Assembly: GCA_963920665.1 (NCBI GenBank)
Contig: OY987269.1
Location: 20,834,501 to 20,898,500, forward strand
Source: Straminergon stramineum
Lineage: Eukaryota; Streptophyta; Bryopsida; Hypnales; Calliergonaceae
Direction: 5' to 3'
DNA: 64,000 bases
Positions within the stretch are counted from its first letter, which is position 1, and every line of letters starts with the position of its first letter. The notes beneath the pieces are model-generated. The model was given only the letters and a program-made list of their open reading frames with translations, was not told the origin of the DNA and made no database searches. Below are positions 23,533 to 36,930 of this stretch, one piece after another. The translations under genes and the position numbers were made by a program.

Positions 23533-25785
23533 TTTGCTAATACTAAAATCAAGGAGAGTAGAGAAAGGGACTTGATTTCCATAACCAAAATTAGGTTGGC
23601 TATTTCTCCATTCCAACCACCTAGGTCTAATTAGATATTAGGTCAAGTCCAAACATGTGAACAACCCTAGAGTAATAAACAAACATTTGGGCATGGGCAA
23701 CAACTGTTTTTGTATAGATTTTTTTAAGGTAGAAACACCAAAACCCCCCCTTTTTTTTGGTCCCACTATCTCAAAAGTTGAATGATAAAAAAAATTGATG
23801 AGATTCCTATATTAATAAACTCAAGAGAAATGCCATCCAAGAGGTTTTGTAATTTTTCAAAGCTCTAGTAATATTTCAAAATTTTCAAAATTCAAAATAT
23901 AGGTTAGTCTATTCTTAAACACTAGAATCACCTTGAATGGACACCCTTAAAGCATGAAATGACTCAACTTGCCTTTGGTTGCTTTGAAAGAGTTGTAGTG
24001 CTTTTGAATATAGAATTGTTCATTTCAGGCTATTTATTAGATGCTGGAAAATATAAAATATTGCAATTAGGTGTTTCTATCTTATTCCTTCTTAGATGGG
24101 TAGACCTCCATGCATTAAAAATTTGCCAAACCTTGTTTAGTATTCAAAAGAAGTTCCAGATTTTTAAAAGAAAAATTGTCATTTGAAGAAATGTTTCCTT
24201 TCAAAGGCAAAAAAGAATAATGTAACACACACCAACATGGAAATCACCATGGGGTTGCAAGCCCAAACTATGACCTTAATTAGAACAATGACTACAATAA
24301 AGAAAATGAGTATGAATCCTTGCCACTTTGAGCTTATTTCTTAACCAAAATCACCTAGAAATGGCCACACTCCTTCTCAAACTTAGCTAAAGTATCCTCT
24401 TGGTTGTTTTGATTTCTCCTAATAATGTTGAAGGAAATTTTAGAACTCTACATAGGGTAGGGACACTTAAAAGTGTCACTTTTGTTTTTATATATGGGTG
24501 TTTAAAAACCTCCATGGTTGTCATTTAGGTCAAATAGGACAATTTAGCATCAGTAGAACGACTTATATTTTTAGCCACATACTTTGGATTTGAATTTTAT
24601 TCTTTTCATAGGTATTTGAAATAGCTTAGGCATGAAGTTAGTACTAGGATAGGAAAAGATTACAAAATAGAATGAAGAATGAAGTCTACAAATTGAAAGA
24701 AGCAAGACAAACTTTGTAGGACAATTGTATAACGTGTAGTCTAGTATTTTGGGACTGCAAGAGAAAGGATGATAATTCAAATGGCTTGGTAAGGGTTCGT
24801 TTGTTGTAACCAAAAGGTTCTAATTCATTGATTGGTGGTTTGCCATTCATTCATTAATTCAAGTGGTAATTTAAGGTCTTTTTAAAAATAGCAATTAGGA
24901 GGTGGTTGGTGGAGGTTCCCTCTTAGAATGAGCTACTTATTCTAACTTATTCTGCCAAATCAAATTTCAAATTTAAGTAGGTTTGAAAGCTAGGATTTGT
25001 AGGCCCTCTTTTTCTTGTATAATTGCTAGGGTTTGGAGCTCATCTCCTTGCCTTCTTAGAGAATTTGGATTCTCATTCTAACAACACCCTTTCTATTTGC
25101 TCCAAACTCTCCAGGCTTTTTCTCTAGTCTCTCAAGTGATAATTATGCTTAGCTACCAATTTATTAGTATTAATAGCTTGATCTTCCTTCAAAAATTTTA
25201 GAATCATGTAGGGTGCTTCAACAAAAGCAACCTTGTTGATTTCAACAAAATAGAATACTCTAAAGACTTGTCTTAACTCTATTTTTCAATACCTTAGGTA
25301 TTGATTGTTTTTCCTATTAGATTTGGTCTTTTTTAGGGCTCTAACCTACACCTCGAATATAGAATGCTTCAATGGGAGTATTATAGGGCAATTGTCAGAA
25401 AACTCAAATTCACTTCAAGGGCACCTGCTTACTCTACAAGATGTACCAACATCCTCTGGATTTCCCCCATTCACCCTTGCATTGATATTTTAGTAGAAAA
25501 TATCTAGTTCTTAGAAGTGAAGTGAAGTACACTATTGCTATCATTTTCAATTTGTGTTTGCAACATTTGAATGTAAACTTCCTTGGCTTTAGTCTTATTA
25601 ATCCTTTAGGTTTGTTCCTATCCATCACTATATCAATAAGGTACTTAATTAGATTGGTCCTTGTAAGATTTCTCTACAAGTGGAATCTAAAAATATGACT
25701 TCTACAAGATGGAATTTGCAGAACAATCAACACAATTGATCATAGAACAAATTGGAATACAAACCAATAGGATCAAAGAATTTAA
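23533..25785. other. Gene-free AT-rich DNA
   Basis: There is no exon or RNA gene that I can support. It begins with the direct-repeat tail noted for the inverted-repeat structure and continues as AT-rich intergenic sequence. Confidence 0.5.
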
Positions 25786-26678
25786 TCCTAAATTTTTTTA
25801 TACTTTTGATTATTTTACATGATTGATCTAATGTTGGAGAATAAAATCCTAAATAATTGCACGATGCACATAAAACTAAGACCAAAGACTTGGAAGCAAT
25901 CATTAATCAACAAATTACTAGGATTGCATGGTCCAAAACATCATAATGCAATAGTAGCGAAGACTTGAATGAACTTTGGGTCTCTATCAACCAAGGGGCC
26001 ATGTCATTGCAATTTAGTTACAAGATGACTTGTGGTACTTTTTGATAAGATGACTTAATTAAAATGCAATTCGATCCTCATGTAGAATACATAATAATGT
26101 TACCTCCTTAATATATCTTATTGATTACATACATGCCAAATTTCATAAGCTTAGATTGCTCCAATTTTTTCGAGCATCAAAACTTTTGATCTAGGCACCC
26201 CATCAGATTTTGTTTAATTCCTATAAAAGGGTACATGTCTACACCTTTTGTTAGAAATTTGAAAACATCCATTCAACATGGACTTCACGTAGACCAATCT
26301 TGAGTTTTTTAGGGCATATTGAATGGACATTTGGTCCTTTAGAGGTTAAGAAACCATCAACATTTTATGATAGATAATTTTGTTGTGTAATCCAAAAAAT
26401 CCATTACTACCTCCTTAGAATCTCCTTATAAATGAAAATTGACTTTGAAGCAAATGAAAGCTACTTGAATGTAGTTGACTTGGCATTTAGGGGTTAATTA
26501 GTGTTGGAGTGATATCTTTTACATTATTCGAAATGTAGGGTGGCCCAACTTCCACATCATTAGTAAACCATTCAACATATATAGAAATGAGAGTAAATTT
26601 GGGTCTTTCTAGGTCTCTTGGAGAGGGATATATCAAATTTCTTGGGATATATGGGGAAAAAATAGTTGGAGTGTTTAA
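25786..26678. other. AT-rich DNA with two orphan ends of the TTAA family
   Basis: Right-end-like sequences 'tttggtcctttagagg|ttaa' (ending about 26345) and 'catttagggg|ttaa' (about 26498) occur here. The first may belong to an element of about 560 bp starting at 25786 after a TTAA, since its last ~150 bp resemble the end of 61577-62132 ('gggtacatgtctaca', 'cattgaatgg'). The left end is weak, so I do not annotate full elements. Confidence 0.45.
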
Positions 26679-27196
26679 CCCCTAAAATGACCAAACATCC
26701 AAATTTCAAACAATAGATGAATGCAAGCATATAGAATTGTGATTTTTTTATCCAATTCTTTTTTTGGTAGATTCTTATATAAATTCTTTAACATTTTTAT
26801 TGTATAGATTCTCAAGACTTAGTTTTGTAGATATTATATAATTCAAAGGGTATCAGTATGTTTCACCTTAAAAAATAAATTTTTAGGTTCAAAAAGTGAC
26901 CCTTCAAAATTTTCTCTCATAAATAAATAAATTAAAAAATTACCATAATTAGATATTAAACTTTTAAAAAATCATTTGAAAATTACAAATATTAATATAA
27001 AATAAAATTTTGAAATAAATTTTGAATTTCTTGCTTAATGTTTCATTGATAAATATTAAATAGTACAATGATAAATTCACTTGTATGGATATGACCAATG
27101 GACTATATTTTACAATTTTTGTTTGAAAATCTTTATTAAATCATGATTCTAAGTTGCATTTTTTAAAATTTGGACTACCCCTAGTCCTTAAAAGGA
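26679..27196. mobile_element. ~0.5 kb TTAA-flanked element
   Basis: The left end is CCCCTAAAATGACC after TTAA (26675-26678); the right end is AGTCCTTAAAAGGA before TTAA (27197-27200). The inverted repeats are imperfect. The interior is AT-rich and non-coding. Confidence 0.6.
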
Positions 27197-29089
27197 TTAA
27201 GCAATGTTATATATGATCTTCATGCCTACAAGTTTTCATATTTTGCCCATAGAATTAGATTTAGATTTTCTAATAATTTTTTGGTTGCCTATCATATTTG
27301 AATTATTTTGGGTCACTTAACAATTTTGGGAATAGCAATCTATCTCATTTTCTTCCACAAAATTGAATTATGAAAACTAACCACAAATTTTCTCTTCTAT
27401 CCATTGCTTAAATTTCTTGCTAATTCTTGATTAGGATTTAGAGTTAGTCCATGGACAAATTATATTTATAGACAAAAAGTGTATGCCTCTTATTGTAAGG
27501 TTTAATATATTATTGATTCTTTGATTTGTCTAGCAAGTATTGTACACTAAATATATAAACCACAAATGGGAAATGTTATGTTCTTTCTCTGACAAAATTT
27601 TGAAGTATAATTAGTGTTTATTTGCCCATGTAATCAAGTATTATATGTTTTTTAATTAAAAAAATTTGTTCATCCACATTTTGTCCAAATGGAAGATTGT
27701 CCCTCCGTGGTTTACACTAGGCAATGTTGCTTGTTGTCAGGGATTTTGTGAAAGAAAGCTTCTTTTCATTGGACTCCACCATCCTCATCGACACTTTCTT
27801 TCAAGAAATCCTCTTTTCTTTGAGCATTGTCTAATATGTAGTATGAATTTGGAATAAGTTGACATTAATTCTCTTGAAGATTGTATATTTTTCAAACACA
27901 AGAATATGAACTTTGTTTGTGTATATTTGGGTGTTGGTAAAAAATTGAAGTCGAATAAAATTTCCAAAATTTATTATTTTTTCTATTTTTTAGAGGGAAA
28001 CCTTTTAAAGCTTGATTTTTATATTTGAAATCTAATTTTGAAAAGGAAATGTTTATGATTTTTGTATTCAAGATATTGTGTAAGGATAATTAGTGCAAAT
28101 CTTGTTTTAATAGTATTAGGGGCTCTTTAATATGAGCTTTAAATCTATTATATATTGAAAAACATTGTAGGGAGGGTGATAGGGAAGGTAGAAGGTGGGA
28201 TCAACGATCAACAAAGTGGTATCACAATGCGAGGCAATGGGGGATTTTGTTTTGCCCTCCACCCATGATGGCTCTTAGGCCACAACAATCCCTCGAACAC
28301 ATCATTGTTGATGTGCCTTGGTGGTGAAGCTCTAAAGGTTTAGGATTTTTCGCATTTTATAGATTGGTTATGATTCTCCTTACAAGTTTTAGAGATAAGA
28401 TTGAGGAATGGCAATTCATTTTTTTTCACTTACCCGTACTTGCTCCATCATCCGGATTTAGGAACTTAAGTAAATGATCAATATAAAATTTTCAAATAAA
28501 TCAACATACATAGACTACCATATTGCAAATTTTTGCAACAAATTCCACTCTAAAATTGTGGATTCTTTATTTGTTTTATTTTGACCACTTATTTCAATGG
28601 TCATAAAATGAATGGTTTAGATATAATCTACAACTCAAAATGTACAACTTCATTTTTCATGTCAATTTCAAATTATTTTGCAAATTTGCATTTTGCAATG
28701 GGATTTCAAAAACATCTTGGGATAAATCAATGGGTAGGATCCTTTAGGGCATAGATATGTTTAGGTTGTGTGAAATTAATTTAGTTGGTGGCTTTAAAGT
28801 CACATTCTTAATTTTTATTTTACATCATTGTACATGAGCACTTTTAACTACTATTTATTGATGTCTGACACAAGATCAAGCTAAATGTTTGCCCATACCA
28901 GTAAAATAAATTAGTGTACATTAATAGACTACAAGCTCCCAAATGTTTATACTTTGGTTTGAATTATCTTTTGCTTGAATTTTATTTCTATATTTTAAAA
29001 AACAAATATATAGGGACTAAAATCTTTATGGGAGTTTTTCATCCTGTAAACGTGATAACACTTAAAACACAAGAATAATTTAATCCTAT
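27197..29089. other. Gene-free AT-rich DNA
   Basis: Low-complexity, AT-rich intergenic sequence; no supportable feature. Confidence 0.5.
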
Positions 29090-30375
29090 GTTTGGGAGTG
29101 TCATGACCCTCATCACAAGGCGTGCCCGTGTCACCTTGGTTAGCAAGGGGGACATTGGGGGTGACTCCCCAAGCCTTGCAAGAGATGAGGTGAGGAGGAC
29201 TAGGAGTTCCGAGCTATCAGAGCGTGTTAGTGCTCTGATCCGGACGAATTTGGGGGCATGTGATACATGTTTGAAAAGGTCTCGAGGAGACACTTCTAGC
29301 CGTCCAAAGAACGCGTGATTTGGACTTGTGAGTCAAAAGTTATGGGCGTTCAAAGATGGGGGTGTCTCGGTGGCGTCGGGACACTTAAGGGCTAGGAGGG
29401 AGGGGTTCATAAGGAATCCCTCCATGAAGTATGTCATGTAGCATATTTTTGGAAAGCTAAGAACACAAGGATTCTAGATTGACAAGCATTACGAGGTTCT
29501 AAGGTAGGAGCCTCAAGTTATGGCCAAGAGAAGCGCCATGGTGAAGGCGTGACGCCTCTCCCGGTGGACTCGAATCTTTGGAGGGCGATAACTTTGCGAG
29601 TACTTCTCCAAATGGGGAAAGTGAGTAGTCCATCGACATTTACTCATCGATTAGATGTCGAAAATGGTCTCACATGTGAGATTTGGAGCCCGGACTACAA
29701 AGTTATGCCGGGTGGAAGTTCGGGAGTCCCAAACTAGGGCAAATCGGGAGAAATGGGATGGTGTTCCAAAACCAAAGTAGTTTTGGGAGTCCCCTTTGAC
29801 ATACAAGGGGGGGAGTCTGCTAAATCCCACAGAGAGTACTATAGGAGGGGTTGGTCTCCCTCCTCACTCCCTCTTGGAGCCTTGGTGAATCCCAGTAACT
29901 CAAGGTTGGTGGTGTGGGGTCACCACCACTTTAAGGCACCATGGGACACATGTGAGTGTCTCGTGGCACCGGTTGGGTGGAGTCCCACTCCTTGTTAGGC
30001 TATGTTGAGTTGTCCCGAATGATGAGTCCCGATTAGTAACAAAGTGGAAAGTAGCAAATACTCAAGGAGCCTACTATGGAGTTGGGGTGACACTCAAGGG
30101 CGATTAGAACCATGGTGAGTAGTGCCACCATGGGTCCTTGCACAATAAAATGGAAGTACCGCCCCATGTTACCAAGTAACATGTCCCGGTATCATGATGT
30201 GTGTGTGTGCTAGTAGTCACGGTGACTGGGACTTAGCACAAGGAGTTGGAATTGGGGACTAACATTGGATGTGCGTGGCATGTGCAGTGTTAGAAGAGCG
30301 TGACCCTTGGTGCCACTAAAGTGTCAAGTGCTTGAGAAGCATTGGAAGGGAACTTAAGGTGATAAGTGTAACTAA
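29090..30375. mobile_element. GC-rich LTR-like island
   Basis: A 1.3 kb block of markedly higher G+C in AT-rich DNA, with fairly sharp edges near 29090 and 30375. It has no continuous coding frame. It contains phrases typical of long plant retrotransposon LTRs: repeated 'agttatgg/gataactttg/aagttatgcc' followed by guanine-rich text, 'ggagtccc', 'gtctcg'. It could be a solo LTR or an LTR fragment. I could not identify matching TG...CA ends, a target duplication, or a partner LTR in the window. Confidence 0.4.
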
Positions 30376-31600
30376 GGGGCGAGACAGGGAGAGCTTTTAA
30401 TATCTCGAAAACTTTTAATATATGCATCAAACTCATTAATTTGGGGATTATTTTTTAACCTGTATATAGAAGAACTTTTAACCATTAGAATACTTTCTAA
30501 TCTTGTTTCACATCAATAAATTCATCCTATATATGGAAATATTGACAACTTCATGATCAATTTTAAAATTAGATATGAAAGAAAAAATTTCCATAAGATT
30601 CTTTTTTATTTTCTATATGATGAAACTCACAAATATAGTATTATAAAATCTCTACTATTGTACTTGTGGTCAACATTTGCAAAATAGAAGACAAAACTTT
30701 TGGGGAATTATATTTTCGAAAAGATTCAATGTCAATATTTCTTTTGCAATAATCTTATAGAATATCACTCTTACAATGTTTGTTAAATCTTATCTTTGAA
30801 AAAATTTAAATATTTGGCAAGAGATGTCAACCTTAACCATTGAGTATGTTATGTACAAAAGTATTTTTTACTACAACATACCGCCATACCGGTGTCTAGC
30901 ATGGTTTCAAACTAGTTTAATGAATTAACGGTGAATCAAATTGAAATTCATTTAATCCTCTTAAGAATAGGGGATAGTCTAGATTTCTAAAATTGTGAAG
31001 ATGTATTTAAAAAATGTATGCTTAGAATAGCAATTTAATGATGGATCTCAAAAAATAGTTGTAAAATATGATTTGTAGGTTGTATCCATATGGTTGTATC
31101 AACTAAAATACAAACCAATATTTTTCAATAAAATTTGAAGTCAAAAATTAAAAATTCCTTCTAAACATGATTGTAAATTGAATCTTTGTGGTTTTTTCAA
31201 GAATTTCTTCCCATGAAGTTCAAAATATTATCTCATAGTTATAGGATTAAAAAAAATTCAAGTCATTTTGGAGGGTCATTTTTTGAATTGAAAAATTATT
31301 TTTCAAAGTCACTCCTACCATTACCCTATAAATTTTAGAATATTTGAAAACGAAAGCCTTCAAAATCTATACTACACAAATTTCAAAGAACTAACATAAG
31401 AATCTTTATAAAAATTGATGGATGAAAAAATACATTTTTGTGTACTTGGAAACTAGTTGTATTCCTTCTTTGTTTGAAATTTGAACATTCTGGTCCTATA
31501 GGGGTCAAAGACATTGTAGAGTAGATTTTTGAGTTGTTGTAAATTGATTTTGGATACACATGTTATATCCTTATACTTCATAATTTTTTCATGACCAAAA
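30376..31600. other. Gene-free AT-rich DNA
   Basis: AT-rich intergenic sequence. A decayed TTAA-family-like end ('ggtcctataggggtcaaag') occurs near 31493-31510. Nothing else is supportable. Confidence 0.45.
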
Positions 31601-31624
31601 TTATATATATATATATATATATAG

Positions 31625-31689
<65 letters not shown>
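31601..31689 (+). repeat. Compound microsatellite (TA)n-(GA)n
   Basis: A perfect TA run (31601-31622) passes through a short 'agatat' transition into about 30 GA dinucleotides ending at 31688. Confidence 0.97.
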
Positions 31690-31692
<3 letters not shown>

Positions 31693-33698
31693 GATTGAAA
31701 TAAATCTATTTTAAAAATAATAATAATTTCCTTGTGATCAAATATTATTATCCTTCAATCCATATATAATATTGTTGTATTATCTAATGTGTCCAATTTA
31801 AGATTGTACAATTAAAATTTTAAAAAATTGATAAACTTATTAAAACTTGATTTTTTTGTTTATTTTATGTAAACTTTCAAAAACTCAAAAAAATCCTTGG
31901 ACATTTAGGAATTAAGCAATTGGAGGTTTTGATGCTAAAGAACAAGCATTACAAAAGTTGGGTCATTACATTTGCCTACTCATTTTGGGATGAAATTTAT
32001 TTCTAAATCTTATTTGGTTGAAAACTTGGTAAACATGGTACTTTTGAAAAATTGTATATTTTTCAAAAGTAGGTATTGACTATAGTATGAGTTGTCTTAC
32101 AAACCTAGAGAGTGTACTAGGCCTTAGTCTTAGAAGTATAGATGAGTCTAAAGATAGGGGCTAGCATTAGAAAAAAAATCAAGTCTCTCTAGGGCCACTA
32201 GAGTTGGATTAGTAGTCCATATATATACATATATTTAAATTTTTTTTAAATTAATTTTGATGTGGCATCTTTGGGGGTAGGATTGGACTATAGTCCAGTA
32301 GCCTTCTTGAGTTCCCAAATTTTCTATAATGAAGAAAAACTTGAGATTTTCTTTATTTACTATGTCTAAAATCATTAGATGTTTTTCAAGCCTACAAAAG
32401 ACTGTAAGTTCCCGCACTATGGGGAACGTGGGAACTCTGCCACACGAACTATTTGATGTGGTCACTAGACAACCACATGAAATAATATTTTTAAATTATT
32501 TTTTTAAAAATTAAAAAATTAAACTTTTTGCACAATAGTGGCTCATTCAAGGAATGGGGAATGGATGTAAAATGGTCTTGTAGAGGCCAAAAAAACATCT
32601 CATAAGGGTTTTAGTATTGGGATCAAATGTATTGTAAGTAATTTAGAATGTGGTTATTATTCATTAATTAGACTAAACATAGAGTAGGCACCATATATTC
32701 TAAAATTTTCCTTGGCATCTAAGCCTGGTCAAGATCTATAATAAAGGGTGCATTATCACTTACTTTTGCCTAATTCCTCTAGATAAATTTCCACACATAG
32801 TAGTTCATGGATGATTTCTATCATATATATCAATTATGAATCCTTGGTCTTGTTCAAATTCCATCTCCTTCCATCTTTGTGCAATTTTCCTATCTTCCAT
32901 TTTGTACATACTTTGTGTCTACAACTTGCTACACTTACAATTTTCACAATATTCAGTGCATTTATTGTTCCTTATATTGGTATTTGGATATGATTTTGTA
33001 TTCTTTAGATAGTAGTCAAGTGCTACAAGGTGTCTCCATCTTAAGTCTTGTGTCTAAATTTGATTTTGTTGTCCATAAGGTGTTTCTATAAAAAACCACT
33101 TCACAATAGATAATCATGTAGTACTTTGGGTGAATATGAAGGAACAATCTAATCTTGTAGTTGTAGTATTTATATTGTGCTATGAGTTCTAGGTCTATAG
33201 GATATTGGGCCAATGACTTCATTCTGAATTAGGATTGAGTTAATTGTCCACTTGATGTGATCATTTGGTAAAATATTATAAACTCTAGGGACCTTACATG
33301 TGTGCTTTAATGTCACATTTTATGTAATGTTGTTGTACTTGATATGTTCTTCTTTTGATTCAATTTTTTGTCCTTTAGAGTGTTTTAGGGGATGAAATTG
33401 TTATAGACAATGAGTGCTTTTGGTGCCCTATTAATGTCTATATTTTGGTGTATTTTGTGATTCTCTAGTACATGATGTTAATGTTTTAAGTTGCACTTTG
33501 GTGAACTATGTTGTGCTTATCATATTTATGCTTTGATACTAATTTGAATAGTGGTTGCTAGGGCTCTTGTTTGAAGTTTGAAAATTTGTATCACCTTCTT
33601 CATCTTTGAAGAATTTACAAACTATTCCATATTTCAAATCTTTGTGTTTTTTCCTTTGAATTTTCTTTGCATAAAACAATATTATTGTGATAATAAGT
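31690..33698. other. Gene-free AT-rich DNA
   Basis: It has only short frames. 32230-32620 may be a third, weak relative of the dispersed repeat at 2005-2265 and 22975-23265, sharing 'gatgtgg', a T/A-rich middle and 'gggaactc'-type text. Confidence 0.4.
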
Positions 33699-34270
33699 GG
33701 ATAGGAACATTTGTGATAGTGAAATTATGAATAATCATTGGTAGGAACATTCGTAATGTGATGTGTACAATCAATTCGGATGCAAGTTGATTTACTGGAA
33801 CAATTACTCTGAAACTATCACATCAATACTAGGATTACTGATAATCTATGAATAGTGATTTTTTTTATGTGAAGCTATCAATGAATAGTGGATAAGGACC
33901 TCGATAAGGACATTTGTGATGTTGAAATTATGAATATTCCCTGGATACAACCTTACATGATGTAGTGTGTTGTCAGTTGGGTAGAAGGTTGTTCTATCTA
34001 GAGAAATACTTTGAAACTATCAAATCAATACAAAATTTATTGATAACTAGTGGTCAAAGGCTTTTGTGATGTAAATCTATCAACAATTACGAGGCATGGA
34101 GTTTCATGATGGCACACTTACCAATAAGTATTGGATAAGGAATTTTGTGATGTGATTTGTGCTGTCAGGTGGAATGCAAATTATTCTGAAACCTTGGAGC
34201 AACAAAGTGAAACTATCAACTTAATAGAAAATAATCATTAGTAACCAATGGATAGGGACTTTCATAATGT
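33699..34270 (+). repeat. Degenerate tandem array, ~200-bp period
   Basis: The phrase 'gaaactatcacatcaata...attactgataa' recurs at about 33811, 34012 and 34208, a spacing close to 200 bp. Interleaved with it, 'ggata(a)ggacatttgtgatgtgaaat' variants occur at about 33700, 33903, 34053, 34132 and 34250. About three diverged units are visible. It is non-coding and may be the remnant of a satellite. Confidence 0.65.
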
Positions 34271-35099
34271 GAAAATATCAATCCCCCTTGAATGTTGGTA
34301 ATTAATAGGTAGGAACTTTCCAGAAAATCCATATACAATCTAAAATCTCCCTTTTTGTAGCAACAATCTCTATTCTATATAGTAGAAATTTGGCCTTCTT
34401 CATCTTCTCCAAGACACAAAATTAGCATCAATTCCTTCTTTTGAACCAACATCATTATGGACTAGGTAATTTCATTCTTGAGAAACATTACACTAAATAA
34501 TGTTCGTTGAAGATGAAGTTATCTCATTGGATTTGGTTGGCCCATCAAGAGATAATGTTTTGATTTGTACCTAGGAAAAAAATTGTATTGGTGAATAATC
34601 TTTCTATTATGAAAAAGATACTAATCCTTGGCCACTCACAACCTTGTGATAAGCTAGCCGGAATTTAAAAAAGTCGGTTTCTTCAAGATTTCCCAACTCA
34701 CTTCCCTTCCTTGGAAACCATAACTGGGTTATATTTTTATCTCTCGATGAACACACTTAGCCTTGTAAGGATGATGGAGATCTAAAAGGTACGATGGATG
34801 ATTCATTGTAAATTGTACTCCCTTTGTTTAGGAAAAAGACAAGTGTTTTCTTTGCATTTTACAAGAGAAACATGAATTTTTTCAAAAACAAAGGTAGTAG
34901 AATATATGCACTTGTAGGTCCAATAATCTGAGTATTTTGGTGACTACCTTGGTTGGGGGGCTGCACATTCCAGGTTTAAGAAAATTATTTTCATTCAAAA
35001 AGAATTTAAATTTAAATTTAAAAAAAGAAAGAAAAAGAGCGTTCCAAAAATTGGGTCTCCTCTATCTTGGAACTGAAGCCCCCCCCCCAAGGAAGACAA
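34271..35099. other. Gene-free DNA
   Basis: AT-rich sequence that becomes G/C-rich abruptly at about 35070, after a C run. No gene is evident. Confidence 0.45.
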
Positions 35100-36930
35100 A
35101 AGGCCCCCGGGCGCCGTAAGAACCAGACAACCCGTCCACGGGCAGGGCGGTCAAGCCTCCCGGGCACCCCACCCCCACCGCGGCCAGCAGCCCGTCACTC
35201 CGTCCACTCAACCGCGCAGCAATCGGAGCGGTGATTCAAGCGCCTTCGTCGCGCCCAATCCATCCGGGCCAGAGTAAGGGCGCGGCTGCCGCATGATTGG
35301 ATCCCCGTGGGACCGCGCTCCCTGCACTGCTGGAAGGATTTCGCCCCCACCCTTTCCCTTCCTCTTTCTCCCATTTTTCTCTCTCTGCGTCTCTCTCCGC
35401 TTCCTCCTCTCCCTCTCTCTCCCCATATCCAGCTCGCCGGTGCTCGGGCACTCACAGAAAACAAGGGGACTCAAGAGATACAGCTCGGGATACAGCAAAG
35501 CTTCGCATCTGGGGATGCAGCGAAGCTCTACAACAGAGGATACGGCCAAGGGAGGCAAGAGATGTAAGGCAGTGTCCCGAATCCATTCGAGCTTGGGAGT
35601 GGTTTCCCACATGCACAGGAATAGCGGAGGAGATTAAGGAGATGCGGATGATGAGATGATGTCTGCGCCTGCTGTCCACTCGTTGCCTCCTCCCCGACTT
35701 GGTGGAGCTTCGCCTTCGTCTTCTTGCTTGTAGGAGCTTTCAGAGCTTTGTGTGTGGGGTGGCTCCTGCGGGTGGGTGCTGAGTGAGTGAGTTCTTGGTG
35801 GCGGTGGTTCAATGTGTGAGTGGGGGTCGGGGTGTGGTGAGTAAGTTCTCGAGGAGGTGCTGTGTTTTGATTTTGAAGATTTGTTGCGTCTTGGGAGGGA
35901 GATTTGTGGGTGTGGGTGACGGGGGAGTGTTGGATCGAAATGCGTGGAGGAGCTCGTGGAGAAGCTCGTGGAGGTACAGCTGTTTTGGTGCGACTGGGAT
36001 CTTGGAAGGAGTGACGCAGGGAAGAGAGAGGGAGAGGGGGTGGCGGTAGTAGTAAGAAACTTTCAGGCACTCGGGTGGTCCTCGTGACTTTCAGGAAGGG
36101 TTGTGTGGAGTTTTTGTAGTTATAGAGTGGCATCGATTTGAAGCTCTGGTGAATGCGAGGGTGGTTTGGCTTCTGAATGCGTGCTTGTGGCGGAGAAGCG
36201 GTGAAGCGGACGGTGCGGAAGTGGCCGCAGCAGCTGTGTTGTGAAGTGGAAGGAAGCCTTTGAGGAAGAAGGGACCAGGATTTGTGTGTTGGACCAGAGC
36301 TGCTTTGCGAGAGGTGTGAATTTCCTCTTTGTTTTCAAAATTTGTCAGGCGGTGGTATCTGAGTTGTCTAAGGAAAGTAGTCTGTGGGACAGGGTAGCGG
36401 TTGTGAAAGACCAACCTCCGGAGCTCGGGTGGAGGGCGGTGGGGGTGGTCTTCGTGTGCTGCTGTGGACATAAATGGTTGTTTGAGGTTGGCATTTTAGG
36501 TTGTGACTGTGGCTGTAGCCGCTGAAACCGGTTTGTCAATCGGGTCTCGTGGCACGGTGACATAACCTTTCGCTGTCTGCGTCGAAGATGAACACGAGTT
36601 GGGAAGCTTCGGTACTACATATTGACCTGCCCACTGATAGTGACTGTCAGTCATTCACGGAAACCTTCAGTCGGTCTCTGTGATGTCGCTTTGGTCTTCT
36701 TGCTGTCAAGCTCTTTGGGTTAGCTATGCGTCTTGTGAGCTCGTAATGGATTTTTTTAACAGAAGCTGTGTTGTTTGTTGTTTGTTGTTTGGGGGGCAGG
36801 GGAAGTGGAGTCTGTTTTGGAATGTTGTTTTGAAAGCTTCGCATGAAGCTCGAGTTGAAAGAGAGGATCATGTAGAGAATGAAATAATCTGAGCACCTAT
36901 TCGTGGTGACTATGATGCAGTTGTCCTACT
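35100..36930 (+). promoter_or_regulatory. Promoter/5' leader region of the PIF-like gene
   Basis: G+C rises sharply at about 35080 and stays high to the coding start. Pyrimidine-rich tracts (35341-35430) are common near plant transcription starts. Many overlapping open frames on both strands (up to ~200 codons) come from this GC-rich composition and match nothing. The leader ends with an upstream ORF at 36912-36959 (ATGATG...TAG, 15 codons) that overlaps the main ATG in another frame. An in-frame TGA at 36913-36915 shows that the main frame does not extend upstream unless a leader intron is spliced out. Confidence 0.5.

Noticed and set aside
35208..36133. Long overlapping frames on the minus strand (134 and 201 codons) and plus strand in the GC-rich leader
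   Set aside because: They overlap each other in several frames, are Pro/Ser/Arg-rich composition products, and match no family. The region is better explained as promoter and leader of the PIF-like gene.
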